From the NCBI RefSeq assembly GCF_023159225.1, contig NC_063162.1:100239594-100303593 (forward strand): a DNA stretch of 64,000 nt. Direction: 5' to 3'. A program made the translations under genes and the position numbers. The notes beneath the pieces are model-generated. The model searched no databases, was not told the origin of the DNA, and was given only the letters and a program-made list of their open reading frames with translations. Source of the stretch: Perognathus longimembris pacificus. Its lineage: Eukaryota > Chordata > Mammalia > Rodentia > Heteromyidae. Each line of letters begins with the position of its first letter. Within the stretch, counting starts at the first letter, position 1. This document shows positions 35,761 through 46,736 of this stretch, one piece after another.

Positions 35761-36060
35761 TGTGCCAAGTCGCAAGACCACCCCCTAGAAGACCACCGAG
35801 ATTCAGACACTCCGAAATGCAAAAGCAAGGCAAGGCTTTATTTAACGAGCTGCCAACTCGGGCCTCGTCCTACCCACCGACACAGCGGAGGTTAGGAGGA
35901 AGCCCCGAGCTGTGATTACACAGGGCTTATAAAGGCAAAGAACAAGGTTACAACAATCAGCTGTGCAAGCAAGATTAGAACACAGGTACAAATCTGATTG
36001 GCTCAGGGTTCGATTCTAAAATGGGGTTCACGTGGTGGGGCCTGACTTCAAAGTCTGGCA
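35761..36060 (-). mobile_element. Solo LTR, minus orientation (related to the next one)
   Basis: On the minus strand it starts TGCCAGACTTTGAAG and ends ACTTGGCACA. It contains CCAAT, a TTTATAAG TATA-like box, and AATAAA (complement at 35,837-35,842). Most of it aligns with the LTR at 36,261-36,700, but the U3 end differs, so it is a diverged or shortened family member. No convincing target duplication. Confidence 0.72.
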
Positions 36061-36260
36061 CCTCACATATATATGCTAGTTCTTTTTTTTATCTTTAAAA
36101 ACTTATTAGAAAAATGCATTCACAAACAAAACTTCAAACATTAAGACTAAATTAAAAAGCATAGTAAGTTTCCTCCCACTCTCTGGCTCCACTCATTGGA
36201 ATTTATCATGTCACCTTACTGTTAGATCTTCTGGTGACTGTCCTTAACATTTACCATAAC

Positions 36261-36700
36261 TGTTATGCCCAAGTTGCGAGACGACCACCAAGAAGACCAC
36301 CAAGAGCCAGACGTTCTGAAATGCAAAAGCAAGGCTTTATTCAGGTGGGCTGTAGCTCGGGCCTCGTCCTACACTCCGACGCAGCAGAGGTTAGGAGGAA
36401 GGCCCAGAGCTGAAATTTCACAGGGCTTATAAAGGCAAAAAACCACAAAGTTACAGCAATCAGGTGTTCAAGCAAGATTAGGATACGGGTACAAATCTGA
36501 TTGGCTCAGGGCTAGAGACATTCCGGGGCGGTTAGAGTTAAGCATTCCCAGGCGGCTAGAGTTAAGCAGGGAGTTTCCTGACCCTAATAAGCTTGTTCTG
36601 CTAGCTGGGATAATTGGTGGCCTGGGTTACTCATAGTTTAAACAGTCAACAAAATGGCTACTGCCTCAAAAATGGGGTTTACTTCAACTCTACAATAACA
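36261..36700 (-). mobile_element. Solo LTR, minus orientation
   Basis: A 440-bp element with inverted ends TGTTAT/ATAACA. On the minus strand, CCAAT (36,500-36,504) is followed about 70 bp on by a TTTATAAG box (near 36,428) and AATAAA (36,336-36,341): a normal LTR promoter and poly-A layout. U3 has two short 'ggcggctagagttaagca'-type tandem units near 36,515-36,570. It shares most of its length with the LTR at 35,761. Confidence 0.8.
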
Positions 36701-36978
36701 TGCTTTGTTTTAGAACTATAGGTAGTAGGCTGTTTACCTAGCATAAATGACAACAGAATTAATACTGACTTCCTCTCCAACTTCATGTTACTATCTCCTT
36801 TCTCTTTCCTTATGGTTGACTTTGCATTATTACTATTTAATGCAATTAAATCTTTTATGCTTATTCTCTAGATTGGTAGGGGAACATTTATAATGTGATA
36901 TTGTGAGCAATTACATTGTAAAGTGAGTCATTAGATTCATAATAAAAATAAAATTTGTCTGGAGAAAAAGATAACTTT

Positions 36979-37180
36979 CGGGCTGGGAATATGGCCTAGT
37001 GGCAAGAGTGCTTGCCTTGCATGAATGAAGCCCTGGGTTCAATTCCTCAACACCACGTATACAGAAAATGGCCAGAAGTGGCGCTGTGGCTCCAGTGGCA
37101 GAGTGCTAGCCTTGAGCAAAAAGAAGCCAGGGACAGTGCTCAAGCCCTGAGTTCAAGGCCCAGGACTGGCAAAAAAAAAA
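36979..37180 (+). mobile_element. IDL-Geo SINE
   Basis: Full dimer; AAAAAGATAA occurs at 36,965-36,974 and 37,181-37,190. Confidence 0.9.
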
Positions 37181-37360
37181 AAAAAGATAAATTTCTAAGT
37201 ATCAAATCTTAAAGTATGTCCTTAATCTTGTGTTTCTTTACTCCTTCATAAGGATATATATTCACCCCATTTGTTTTCATTTCCTATGCTGTATCTTCTC
37301 TGGAACATTGTAAGTTAGAATAGAAACCAGTTATTTGTTTCCATAAAAGTTATGTGGTGG

Positions 37361-37586
37361 CCCCAGGCCCTGGTGGCTCACGCCTATAATCCTAGCTACT
37401 CAAGAGGCTGAGATCTGAGGGCCGCAGTTCAAAGCCAACCAGGACAGGAAAATTCATGAGATGCTTATCTCTAATTAACTATTCAAAAAACTCAGACGTG
37501 GAGCTGTGGCTCACATGGTGGAGCACTAACCTTAGTGACAAAAGCCCAGGGATAGTGCCCAGTCCCTGAGTTCAAGTCCCAGGACC
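37361..37586 (+). mobile_element. B1-Geo dimeric SINE
   Basis: 'ccctggtggctcacgcctat' start, 'gagctgtggctcacatggtg' Geo part, ending 'gttcaagtcccaggac'. Confidence 0.82.
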
Positions 37587-37595
37587 TAATAATGT

Positions 37596-38183
37596 GCTTA
37601 GTTCTAAGTTCAAAAGCAGTTTTCTTCAGGCATTGGAATTTTCTGCTCATTCACTTCAGCACCTGTTATTATTCTTCTTGTAAAATTTTGTAAGGAAACT
37701 TCTTTCAGCAACATTTCCCCCACCAAATACTGCTTGTTGCTCTGTAGCTCCCCTTGCTCAAAAAAAAACAAAACTTGATTTACTGTTTTTCTAGACTTAC
37801 TGTGTTTGTTCCTCTCCTGCCATTCTCACCTCTCCCCTTCCCCTCTTTGCTCTCTAGTAATGGGGGCTAGAAAAAAAACATTTGTCTTCTTATACAACAT
37901 CAAACCATTTTGTTTGTACCTTTCAGAAACTGTCACAAAGGTTTACAACAGAAATAAGACCATGAGCTAAAGGTATGGCTTAAGTGGTAGAGCACCTATC
38001 TAAGAATAAGATCAATAATCTTTTTTACCAATATATGAAAAGTAAACATTAAATAATTCTAGAAAACTTTGATTGTTACTCATAGTAGTATTATGTTTTA
38101 CAGTCCTGGGGAACAGATGCATGACTTTGTGCATGGTTGGTAAATGCTCTACCCTAGCCCTTTTATATAAGAATTTCATTTCC
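37596..38183. other. Intergenic sequence with old ID-like traces
   Basis: No gene. Two fragments look like ancient ID-type monomers: 'ggcttaagtggtagagcacc' near 37,977 (plus) and a minus-strand 'ggtaaatgctctaccctagc' near 38,139. Confidence 0.4.
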
Positions 38184-38614
38184 AGCATCATGTGCTGGTG
38201 GCTCACTCTTGTAATCCTACCTACTCAAGAGGCTGAGATTTAGGGGACTGAAGTTCAAAACCAGCCCAGGGGCTGGAAATATGGCCTAGTAGTACAGTGC
38301 TTGCCTCATATACATGAAACCCTGGGTTCAATTTCTCAGCACAACATATATTGAAAAGGCCAGGAGTGGCACTGTGGCTCAAGTGGTACAGTGCTAGCCT
38401 TGAGCAAAAAGAAGCCAGGGACAGTGCTCAGGTCAGGCCCTGAGTTCAAGCCTTAGGACTGGCAAAAAAAAAAAAAAAAGCCCAAGGCAGGAAAGTCTGT
38501 GAAACTCTTGTCTCCAATTAAGCACCAAAAACACAAAAATGCCATTAGTGGAACTATGGTTCAAAAGACAGAGGGTTAGCACTCAGTTCCTGAGTGTAAG
38601 CCCCAGGATTAGCA
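38184..38614 (+). mobile_element. B1-Geo SINE split by an IDL-Geo insertion
   Basis: The B1 half runs to 'caaaaccagccca' and resumes at 'cccaaggcaggaaagtctgt' after the inserted element, then continues into Geo. Confidence 0.82.
38269..38479 (+). mobile_element. IDL-Geo SINE (nested)
   Basis: Inserted in the B1 half of the host SINE. AGCCCA is repeated at both junctions. A short internal duplication 'caggtcaggccc' is visible. Confidence 0.9.
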
Positions 38615-38679
38615 CATATATATCCATTTCTCCATTTCATATCATTATTTTGGAGAGACAACCAAAGGATATTTTGCAA

Positions 38680-38681
<2 letters not shown>

Positions 38682-38714
<33 letters not shown>
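38682..38714 (+). repeat. (GT)16 microsatellite
   Basis: Perfect dinucleotide run. Confidence 0.95.
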
Positions 38715-38715
<1 letters not shown>

Positions 38716-39183
38716 CTGTTCTGTCCCTCACTGAATCGAAATTTCAACTCTCTGAACCTGTTTGATAGATACCACCAACTGCTAATACTAGTTCAGAATG
38801 ATCTTCCCTTTTTAACCTAAGAGTCAAAAATACTGTCATCTTTCAAAAAATACAAATCAATTATAATACTTTTATTTTCTTGGAAGCATAATACAAACTT
38901 CTTTTTCATCTAAGTTATACTGTAATCCTTTGCTTGATAATGTCCATTGTAGGTATAATTTCCTGAAGAAACAAAGCTATGTTATTCAAGTTGGTAAAAC
39001 AGTATTCAAAAAGAAAAATATGTTGTTAAAAAATGCAGGTTAAGAAAAAAGAAACAATCACAATGGGCTCTGATGATATGTGCTATCATTTTTGCTTTCA
39101 GTGGTTTGCTGTATGTTCATGCACCTGCTCCAAATATCCATTAACATACACACACATTATGCTCCAAATATCCATTGCCATAT
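38715..39183. other. Unassigned AT-rich intergenic sequence
   Basis: No gene. Two near-identical 'gctccaaatatccatt' units occur near 39,128 and 39,162. Confidence 0.4.
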
Positions 39184-39235
39184 ACACACTATATATATTA
39201 TAAGTAATATATATATATACATATACATACATATA

Positions 39236-39432
39236 TGTAGCCAGTCCTAGTCCTGGCTTATACTTGGGGCCTGGGCACTGTCCCTAAAAACCTCTGCATT
39301 CAAGGCTAGCAATCTACTACTTGAGCCACAGCACCACTTCTGGCCTTTTCTGTTTATGTGGTACTGAAGAATCGAACCCAGGACTTCATGTATGTTAGGC
39401 AAGCACTCCACCACTAAGCCACATTCCCAGCC
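39236..39432 (-). mobile_element. IDL-Geo SINE (older subfamily)
   Basis: Minus-strand dimer whose tail has become an AT/ACAT repeat (39,190-39,235). ACACTATAT occurs at both edges. Confidence 0.85.
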
Positions 39433-39917
39433 TACACTATATTTTTTACTTGGATTATTTTTATAGTCTATCAAACTTGCCTAACTTTTATGTCCCAACT
39501 CAACTTATTTTCTCTCTTAAATATCTGCTTTGTGTTGGTTTTCTCATATCTTTGCAGTTTCCAAGAACAGAAAACTCAGAATTATTCCCTTCTCCTGTCA
39601 CATCTTCAGCCAATGTAGCGAACTCTAGCACCTCTACCTGGAGATGACAACTGAAATCAAACTTACCAGCGTTCCTTCTCCTCCTCTGGAGCAACAAAGA
39701 TCTTCAACACCACTACTGAAATCCTTTTTTAATGTGCAAAACAGTAAGAAGAAAGATGGAAAATCACTTTCAGTAAGATCCTGTTTTCTTCGATTCTCCT
39801 ATAGGTAGGGTTATGCCAAGAGCCCTGTAGGTTCTTCAACAATGTGTTTTTCAAACTTAAACAAGAGTCAGGATCACTTGGGAAGTTTGTAAAATGAAAG
39901 TTAAAAAAAGAAAAAGA

Positions 39918-40135
39918 GAGCTGGGGATATGGCCTACTGGCAAGAGTGCTTGCCTCACATACATGAAGCCATGGGTTCGATTCCCCAGCACCACATATAC
40001 AGAAAATGGCCAGAAGTGGCACTGTGGCTCAAGTGGCAGAATGCTAGCCTTGAGCAAAAAGAAGCCAGGGACAGTGCTCAGGCCCTGAGTCCAAACCCCA
40101 GGACTGGCCAAAAAAAAAAAAAAAAAAAAAAAAAA
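39918..40135 (+). mobile_element. IDL-Geo SINE (young)
   Basis: Close to consensus, with A25 tail. It sits in an A-rich site, so the duplication is not readable. Confidence 0.92.
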
Positions 40136-40369
40136 GAAATTGAAATGGAATGAATAACACATTCTTACCTAGAGCCTTAAGAAAGAAATGCAGCCCTATC
40201 AATAATTAGCTTTGAGCCCAGTGAGTGAGATGCCTATGGAATTTCTGCATCCTAGAACAGTGGGACAGTTCATTTGGGTTGTGTTAGACCACAATAAATA
40301 ATTGCTTATGGATTTAAAAAAATAAAACGTGTAAAAGATCATCCTTTTGTCTTTTTAAAACTCAACCAT

Positions 40370-40450
40370 TTGTGCTGGTGGAGTGGTTCGAGGAGGAGAG
40401 AGCCTGCCTGGAATATGTGAGGTTTTGAATTCACACCCCACTGTCATGAG
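40370..40450 (+). mobile_element. Ancient ID-like monomer
   Basis: 'ggtggagtggttcgaggagg' and 'gaggttttgaattcacaccc' keep the spacing of tRNA-type A and B boxes. Heavily diverged. Confidence 0.4.
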
Positions 40451-40551
40451 GGTAAACAAACATCTCATCACATTCCAAACCCAAAACCTACATGAAAGCT
40501 GACAAAGTCCTATAGGACCTATAAGGTCACCTCCAACACCTTTTACCTTTT

Positions 40552-40720
40552 AAAAAAATTTATTGACAAGGTGATGTACAGAGGGGATACAGTTACATAA
40601 TAAGGTAGTGAGTACATTTCTTGTCTTATTTTTCACACCCTCCCTCATTTTTCTTTCCCTTCCCTAGTTCAGATAAGCATATATACAATATCCAGTATAC
40701 CAAAATCATATAAAGTGACC
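40552..40720 (-). mobile_element. LINE-1 3'-end insertion with target duplication
   Basis: Only about 170 bp of L1 3'UTR in minus orientation, bounded by perfect 16-bp copies of ACACCTTTTACCTTTT (40,536-40,551 and 40,721-40,736). A very short, severely 5'-truncated insertion. Confidence 0.88.
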
Positions 40721-40969
40721 ACACCTTTTACCTTTTTGAGTTCATATCCCAACTACTCTCATTTGCTTGCTGGTCTCCAGCTATCCTGGCTTCTTTGCTG
40801 TTCCTACAAATTCTCACACAGGCCTCTATAGTCCATTCAAATAATAATTCCTGTCAAGCCTTTCTGCGAATTCACCATCTCAATGAGGCCTGCACTGACC
40901 ATCCCATTGAAAATTACAACATTGTTACTTTCTCAACTTGCCTTTCCTTCCAAAAAATTTTTCAAATTG

Positions 40970-41030
40970 GTTGTGGGGCTGGAATTCAGGGCCTAGCCAC
41001 TGTTTTAGAGCTCTTTGGCTCTACCACTTT
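40970..41030 (-). mobile_element. Geo-like SINE remnant
   Basis: 'gggctggaattcagggccta' then 'tttggctctaccacttt', a worn complement of the Geo module. Confidence 0.4.
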
Positions 41031-41077
41031 GGTGAACAGGAGATATGATTCCAGAAAGTTTTGAGGGCTTATCTTTG

Positions 41078-41114
41078 TTATATATATTATGTATATTATA
41101 TATATATATATATG
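41078..41114 (+). repeat. (TA)n low-complexity tract
   Basis: Alternating TA with a few interruptions. Confidence 0.85.
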
Positions 41115-41264
41115 CAATAGAGTGGTTACAGTTACCTGTCAGATAATGAGTATATCTGTTTTGGACATTATCTTTTTGGACATTATCACCCCTTGTTCTC
41201 TCTTGAGGGATTTTTAACCAGCAGACACCCACAGATGGGCATGTGGGTGGCATGCAGAAGCCGC

Positions 41265-41680
41265 TGTTAACCAACTTTGCCCAACTACAAACTAAAATGG
41301 CTTTTCTATCGATGTGGGTGGATAGATAGAGACAGAGAACTCACAACCCAGTACCTGCACTGGGTGCTCTCCAGGGATCACCCTTTTCTTTCAAGTGTGG
41401 GTTAGTCCCTGACTTGAAGAAAATGTAACTTCTGTCAACTATTTACCTAGGGATGGAAGAAGGAAAGAGCAAGGGTTTCTAAGGTAGTTCTTGCTTGAAT
41501 TAACATGATTAAACTTTGGCCTTTCCTTGCACATTTTCCCTTATTTAAGCCTTAAAAGCTCCTTGGAAAAAGTTGGCTGTGGTTTTGTTTCCTCCCAAAT
41601 TCTACCGTCTTATTAACTTCTGGAATAAATATTCCAGAAGCCAAAGTTTCTGGATTTGGATTTGTTTTCCAGCAGTTACA
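41265..41680 (+). mobile_element. Possible solo LTR
   Basis: About 416 bp with partly inverted ends (TGTTAAC... / ...AGTTACA), a TATTTAAG box at about 41,542 and AATAAA at 41,634-41,639 in plus order. No target duplication seen; family unknown. Confidence 0.45.
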
Positions 41681-41734
41681 CATCTTCATTCTTTTTGCTC
41701 CTGTCATTTATTTAGGATAAAGAAGAAAATGGTT

Positions 41735-41845
41735 TAAGGGGTGGAGAATGACGAAAGGTGTGACTCTGTCCACAATGCATTATACACATAACTTGACATG
41801 TTAAACTGAAATTGCGTTGTATATTTTAAGAAGACAATAAAAGGC
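41735..41845 (+). mobile_element. Old LINE-1 3'-end fragment
   Basis: 'aatgcattatacacataact', then a 'tgttaaactgaaattgcgtt' segment and 'acaataaaag' resemble an older L1 3'UTR type. Confidence 0.45.
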
Positions 41846-42004
41846 GAGTTTCAACTACCTAGAATATAATAACATATAAAAATATTCTGAGACCTACTTT
41901 AAAGAATGAGACTGGTATCACCTATTTATTCTGCCTGACAATGACCTTATTTTTCCCTAGTGTACTTTTAATGGCTCAACAAAACTCTTTCAAAAAATTA
42001 TCCA

Positions 42005-42232
42005 TCAGGCACCAGTGGCTCATATCTGTAATCCTAACCACTAAGTAGACTGAGATCTAGAGGATCACAGTTCAAAGCTAGTCAAGCAGAAAGTCTCCAA
42101 AATAACCAGCATAAAGCTAAACTGAAGTTATGGTTCAAATGGTACTAGAGTATCATGCAGGCCATTTTGAGAACACCAGCAAACTGAGTTTGAGGTCCTG
42201 AGTCCAAATCCTATGTCAAAAATAACCATCCC
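42005..42232 (+). mobile_element. B1-Geo dimeric SINE (diverged)
   Basis: 'caggcaccagtggctcatat' start. The Geo part is weak ('gaagttatggttcaaatggt') and ends next to a GA repeat. Confidence 0.7.
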
Positions 42233-42233
<1 letters not shown>

Positions 42234-42296
<63 letters not shown>

Positions 42297-42366
42297 GACA
42301 GAGACAGAGAGAGAGAGACAGAGAGAGAGACAGAGAGACAGAGAGACAGACAGAGAGAGAGAGAGA
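42234..42366 (+). repeat. (GA)n microsatellite, about 133 bp
   Basis: About 25 perfect GA units followed by GACA-interrupted units. It grows from the tail region of the preceding SINE. Repetitive Arg/Glu open frames across it are artefacts. Confidence 0.95.
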
Positions 42367-42394
42367 ACGTGTGTGTTCTTAAATTGGTTTGTTG

Positions 42395-42484
42395 TTGTTT
42401 GGGAACAAGTTAACACTATATAGCCCAGGCTGTGTCCTACAAGGTGAATTATGGAATTATAGGCATGGACCACCATGCCCAGAT
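42395..42484 (-). mobile_element. B1 SINE
   Basis: Complement of B1: 'ctatatagcccaggctgtgt' and 'ggcatggaccaccatgccca'. Confidence 0.65.
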
Positions 42485-42521
42485 AATAATGAATGAATTA
42501 TTTTAAGAATGTGCAAATTCC

Positions 42522-42731
42522 GAGGCTGGGGATATGGCCTAATGGCAAGAGAGCTTGCCTTGTATACATGAGGCCCTGGGTTCGATTCCCCAGCACCACA
42601 TATACAGAAAATGGCCAGAAGTGGCGCTGTGGCTCAAGTGGCAGAGTGCTAGCCTTGAGCAAAAGGAAGCCAGGGACAGTGCTCAGGCCATGAGTCCAAG
42701 GCCCAGGACTGGCAAAAAAACAAAACAAAAC
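42522..42731 (+). mobile_element. IDL-Geo SINE (very young)
   Basis: Near-consensus dimer with a perfect 17-bp duplication AAGAATGTGCAAATTCC (42,505-42,521 and 42,732-42,748). Confidence 0.95.
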
Positions 42732-42748
42732 AAGAATGTGCAAATTCC

Positions 42749-43109
42749 TACATTTGGCCTGACCTAGGGAAATATGAATTCACAGAACTAATCATATCAC
42801 ATGCCTATAGCTCCAAACTCAAGATATACTAAACTCTAACAAGCAGAAAGTATTTGCATAAGGATAAAAAACATTCAGAGTAGTTGTTTGCACAAGTGAA
42901 AATAGACAACAAAACCTGATAAAGTTGTTTTAGGAAGGGGGAAAGGGACAAGAGAGAATGATGGGGCTAAGATTGTAATGTGGAAAAGTCACAATAATAC
43001 TCTACCCATATAACTAATGAATATTAACATTATATTTAACCCTGTTCCAGAAAAAAAAGAAGTCACACTTTACCCAGGATGTAATGTGTATAGGAGACAG
43101 AGATTAAGC
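42749..43109. other. Unassigned sequence, possible old L1 3' trace
   Basis: 'gacaagagagaatgatgggg' near 42,950 hints at an old L1 3'UTR, but the match is weak. Confidence 0.3.
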
Positions 43110-43530
43110 TTTTTTTCTTCTTTTTTCCCGTGCTGGTACCAGAGCTTGCACTCAGGGCCCAGGTACTGTTCCTGAGCTTCTGCGCTCAAAAGTGGCACTG
43201 GCTTTTTTTTTTTTTTTTTTTTTTTGCCAGTCCTAGGGCTTGGACTCAGGGCCTGAGCTCTGTCCCTAGCTTCTTTTTGCTCAAGGCTAGCACTCTACCA
43301 CTTGAGCCACAGCGCCACTTCTGGCTTTTTCCATATATGTGGTGCTGAGGAATTGAACCCAGGGCTTCATGTATATGAGGCGAGCACTTTACCACTAGGC
43401 CATATTCCTAACCCTGGCACTGGCTTTTGGTGAAGACATAGTCATTCATACTGGCTTTAAATCATCAAATCTCAGCCTACTTAATAGCTAGGATTCGTCA
43501 TGAGTGAGCCTCTGGCACTCTGCCAGATTA
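43110..43530 (-). mobile_element. B1-Geo SINE split by an IDL-Geo insertion
   Basis: The Geo complement begins 'gtgctggtaccagagcttgc'. The B1 part resumes at 43,429 and ends near 'gagcctctggcac'. Confidence 0.72.
43207..43414 (-). mobile_element. IDL-Geo SINE (nested)
   Basis: Same orientation as its host. Perfect 14-bp duplication TGGCACTGGCTTTT (43,193-43,206 and 43,415-43,428). Confidence 0.93.
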
Positions 43531-43804
43531 AGCTAGTGATCAGTTATTCTTAGAGAAGTTTCCCATTTTCTGTTTTTGTATATTCAGTCTGTACAATCAC
43601 AAAATAATTTAGGTTATTGGAGAACATGTTGACTAGTCTAATTGCTTGTATATCTAACTGTACACACCATGTCTCCACTTTTCTGACTTTCTCTTCCATT
43701 ACTTTCACTTGAATATCAAGATGCTTAGATATTCTGAAGATATATAGAGTTTATATGACTCAGAGTTCATTTTCTCTTAATAAAGTTATGACAGACAACA
43801 GGAT

Positions 43805-43890
43805 AGGAGGAATGGCTCAGGAAGTAGAGTGGCATCCAATGAGCACAAGCAAGTGTCAAATACCAAGGTCCAGTCCTGGTCTCAGACAAA
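43805..43890 (+). mobile_element. Old tRNA-like SINE monomer
   Basis: 'ggaatggctcaggaagtaga' and 'caaggtccagtcctgg' keep A/B-box-like spacing. Confidence 0.4.
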
Positions 43891-44088
43891 AACAATCTAT
43901 TTAGATGGAGGGGATGGGAAAAAAATCAGGCCTTGGAAAAAAGAGGGCAATATGCCAAGAACAATACATGTACAATTTTATATTTGTTTTTTAGCAATAC
44001 CATTGAGATGTGAAATCAGTGCCTTCTTGCTAGGTTGAATACCAAGCCACAGTTCCAACTAAAGTTAATTTGAAAATAAGGCATTTTT

Positions 44089-44870
44089 ACCAGCACAACA
44101 ATGTTCATCGCAGCATAATTTGTCATAGCTAAAACATGGAACCATCCCAGATGCCCCTCAGTAGACGAATGGATCCAGAAAATGTGGTACATACTCACAA
44201 TGGAATTTTATGCCTCTATCAGAAAGAATGACATTGCCCCATTCGTAAGGAAGTGAAAGAACTTAGAAAAAATTATACTAAGTGAAGTGTGCCAGACCCA
44301 GAGAAACATGGACTCACTCTACAGTTTCCCTCATAGGGAATAATTAGCACAGGTTTAGGCTAGTCACAGCAGAGGGTCACAAGAGCCCAATAGCTATGCC
44401 CTTATGAACATATAAGATGCTAAGTGAAATGAACTCCATGTTATGGAAACGAGTGTTATATCACTGTTGTAATTACTTTCAACATGCCATGTGAAACGGT
44501 AGCTTCTTTTGTTGATGATCCACTTGTACACTTGTATCCCCTTCCTGTGGTTATACCCATGCTATCACTGCATCTCATCTGAGTACCCTGGATACTGTAT
44601 ATACTGGTATTAGAACTAGGGAAGTGAAAGGGAATATCAAAAATCAAGAGACAAAGGATAAAAAGACAAACGACTCCAAAAGCAATACTTGCAAAACCAC
44701 TTGGTATAAACCAACTGAACAACTCATGGGAGGAGAGGGAAAGGGGGAGGGGGAATGAGGGAGGAGGTAACAAATAGTACAAGAAATGTACCCATGGCCT
44801 AATGTATAAAACTGTAACCCCTCTGTACATCACTTTGACAATAAATAATTACTATTTTTTTAAAAGAAAG
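44089..44870 (+). mobile_element. LINE-1 3' end (5'-truncated) with target duplication
   Basis: The last ORF2 codons (broken; Gln-Pro-Asp-Ala-Pro-type 'cccagatgcccctcagtaga' stretch) and a complete 3'UTR with poly-A. Perfect 15-bp duplication AAATAAGGCATTTTT (44,074-44,088 and 44,871-44,885). It is a useful reference for the uninterrupted 3'UTR order. Confidence 0.92.
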
Positions 44871-45044
44871 AAATAAGGCATTTTTGCTTTGTATTATTGC
44901 CTAGTATGCTATAAATGACCCTTGGCCCCAAATTCAAGGTATGGTTATTTTCTTAATATCAAGCAAAAAGCAGTAGATAAAACTCCCAGGAAACAAATAT
45001 ACAACATACAATAAAATCATTTTCTTTCAAATCCTCAAATTAAG

Positions 45045-45125
45045 TGTAGAGGATGTAGCTCAGTGGCAGAATACTTGTCTATCAAGCATAAGGTGTTAGG
45101 TTCCTCAACACTGTATAGGAGGTAA
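45045..45125 (+). mobile_element. ID-like SINE monomer
   Basis: 'gaggatgtagctcagtggca' (A box) and 'gtgttaggttcctcaacact' (decayed B box), without the Geo half. Confidence 0.55.
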
Positions 45126-45171
45126 TATTCCAAGGTGATTAATAATTATAGCTTTACATAATCATTTTGTT

Positions 45172-45376
45172 TCTTTTTTTCAGTCCTGGGACTTGAACTC
45201 AGAGCTCTTTGCTCAAGGCTACTGCTCTAAGCCAGTGCCACTTCGTTTTTGAGTGGTTAATTGGAGGTAAGACTCTGACCATGACTTTTCTGCCTGGGCT
45301 AACTTCAAACCACAACCCTCAGATCTGAGTCTCCTCAGTAGCTAGGGTAACAGGTGAAAGCCACCAGTGCCAAGCT
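45172..45376 (-). mobile_element. B1-Geo dimeric SINE
   Basis: 'cagtcctgggacttgaactc' (Geo complement) to 'gaaagccaccagtgccaagc' (B1 start complement). Confidence 0.78.
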
Positions 45377-45732
45377 AATCTCTTTTTCAACCAGACCTCA
45401 ATAATAAAGAACTGGTGACAAAACACTACCAGTTCTGCCAACTAGTTGGTGGGAAACAGCAAAATTAGCTACAAAATCACTATTCTACCAAGGTGTAAGA
45501 ATGAAGATAACGACAAAAATAAAAAAAAAAAAGGACCTATCAGTTTTCAGGTCAGACCAAAAGATTTCATGGAGAATATGATCTATGATCAACATATGCC
45601 CCAGTAGGTATGTCCTCTATACCTCAGGAATTTGTAAGTAATGTTTAACAATAAATGACAACAGAGAGTATCAGATTGTAAATATTTATATTTCTCTCAC
45701 TCACACACAATGTTGTATGAGACATTACTAGT

Positions 45733-46736
45733 TTTAATATGCATCCATAGGATTAATACTCATATGGAGTATAATGTGGAAAAGTGCCAAACTAAAGAAA
45801 TAAGTCTACCTAAAAACCAAAGTACACACATCTTAGAATTTTAAAATATTGCACATAATAAGGTTGCACAGAAATTACTGGCTGGTTTTACAAAAGAATG
45901 AGGTATTAGATGAAGATAAGTGCAATCTCTAGACCAAGGTAAGTGCAAAGAGGAAGAACTAAACACAAAAAGACCACATAAATTCATACTAAGACCTACA
46001 GGGTTAACAAGAAAGTAATGTGAGAAAAATGTATAAGTAGCTATGATTTCAACCTTAAAAAAAAAATCATTTTTCAGGGCCTAAACACACTAACAATCTC
46101 TTGGCAATATTTCACAAATTTTCAACTTTTTTTGCTTAACTGACTATATTTCCTGTACACCAATTCTACTGCAGAAAAGGTATGATTTGTTGCAAAAATA
46201 AAACCATCCTTTCCTAAAGCTTTCAGTGGTAATCAACCAAGATACTGATCGCCTTTGCTGAATGACTCAATTATACAATTTCATATATATTTAGCAACTG
46301 AAGTCAGATGCTACAAAGCATGCAATTTTGTATTAGCAAACGTTTCACTGTAAAAAGTCATCTAAATTCACACAATTCATTTCTACAATAACTTTTAAAG
46401 TTTAATCTTTAAATGGGTATCAACCAAATTCAATCTTTTTTTTCTTTCTAATAATAAATCTGGCTACTTTTAGGAACTCAAAAGTAGGTAAAGAAAAAGG
46501 ACTTGGCAGAATTATCTTTTGTTTGTAAAAAAAAAAATTCCCAAGAAAAACATTACATTTTGTCTACTGAATGTTGAATTTGTCAGAATAACTTAAATAT
46601 ATGTAATAGCTATATCAAATTGCTTAAAGTAAGTGAAATCATGCACTTGTCAAAGCAGTTCACAGAAAACTTTTTTCATCAAAGATACTGAGGAAAAGAC
46701 AAGATGGTTTTAGTGAGAACAGAAAAACAGGGCCAA
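45733..46736 (-). other. DNAJB9: DNAJB9 3'UTR (extent inferred)
   Basis: AU-rich, SINE-free sequence directly after the DNAJB9 stop codon. On the minus strand, ATTAAA signals lie at 46,401-46,406 and 45,733-45,738. The second would give a 3'UTR of about 1 kb. No AATAAA was found on the minus strand in this stretch, so the true cleavage site is uncertain. Confidence 0.5.

Noticed and set aside
42213..42476. Arg/Glu and Ser/Leu repeat proteins.
   Set aside because: Translations of the GA microsatellite.
45045..45125. Possible tRNA gene, because of A-box and B-box-like words.
   Set aside because: No cloverleaf stems or anticodon arm can be built; it fits an ID-type SINE monomer.
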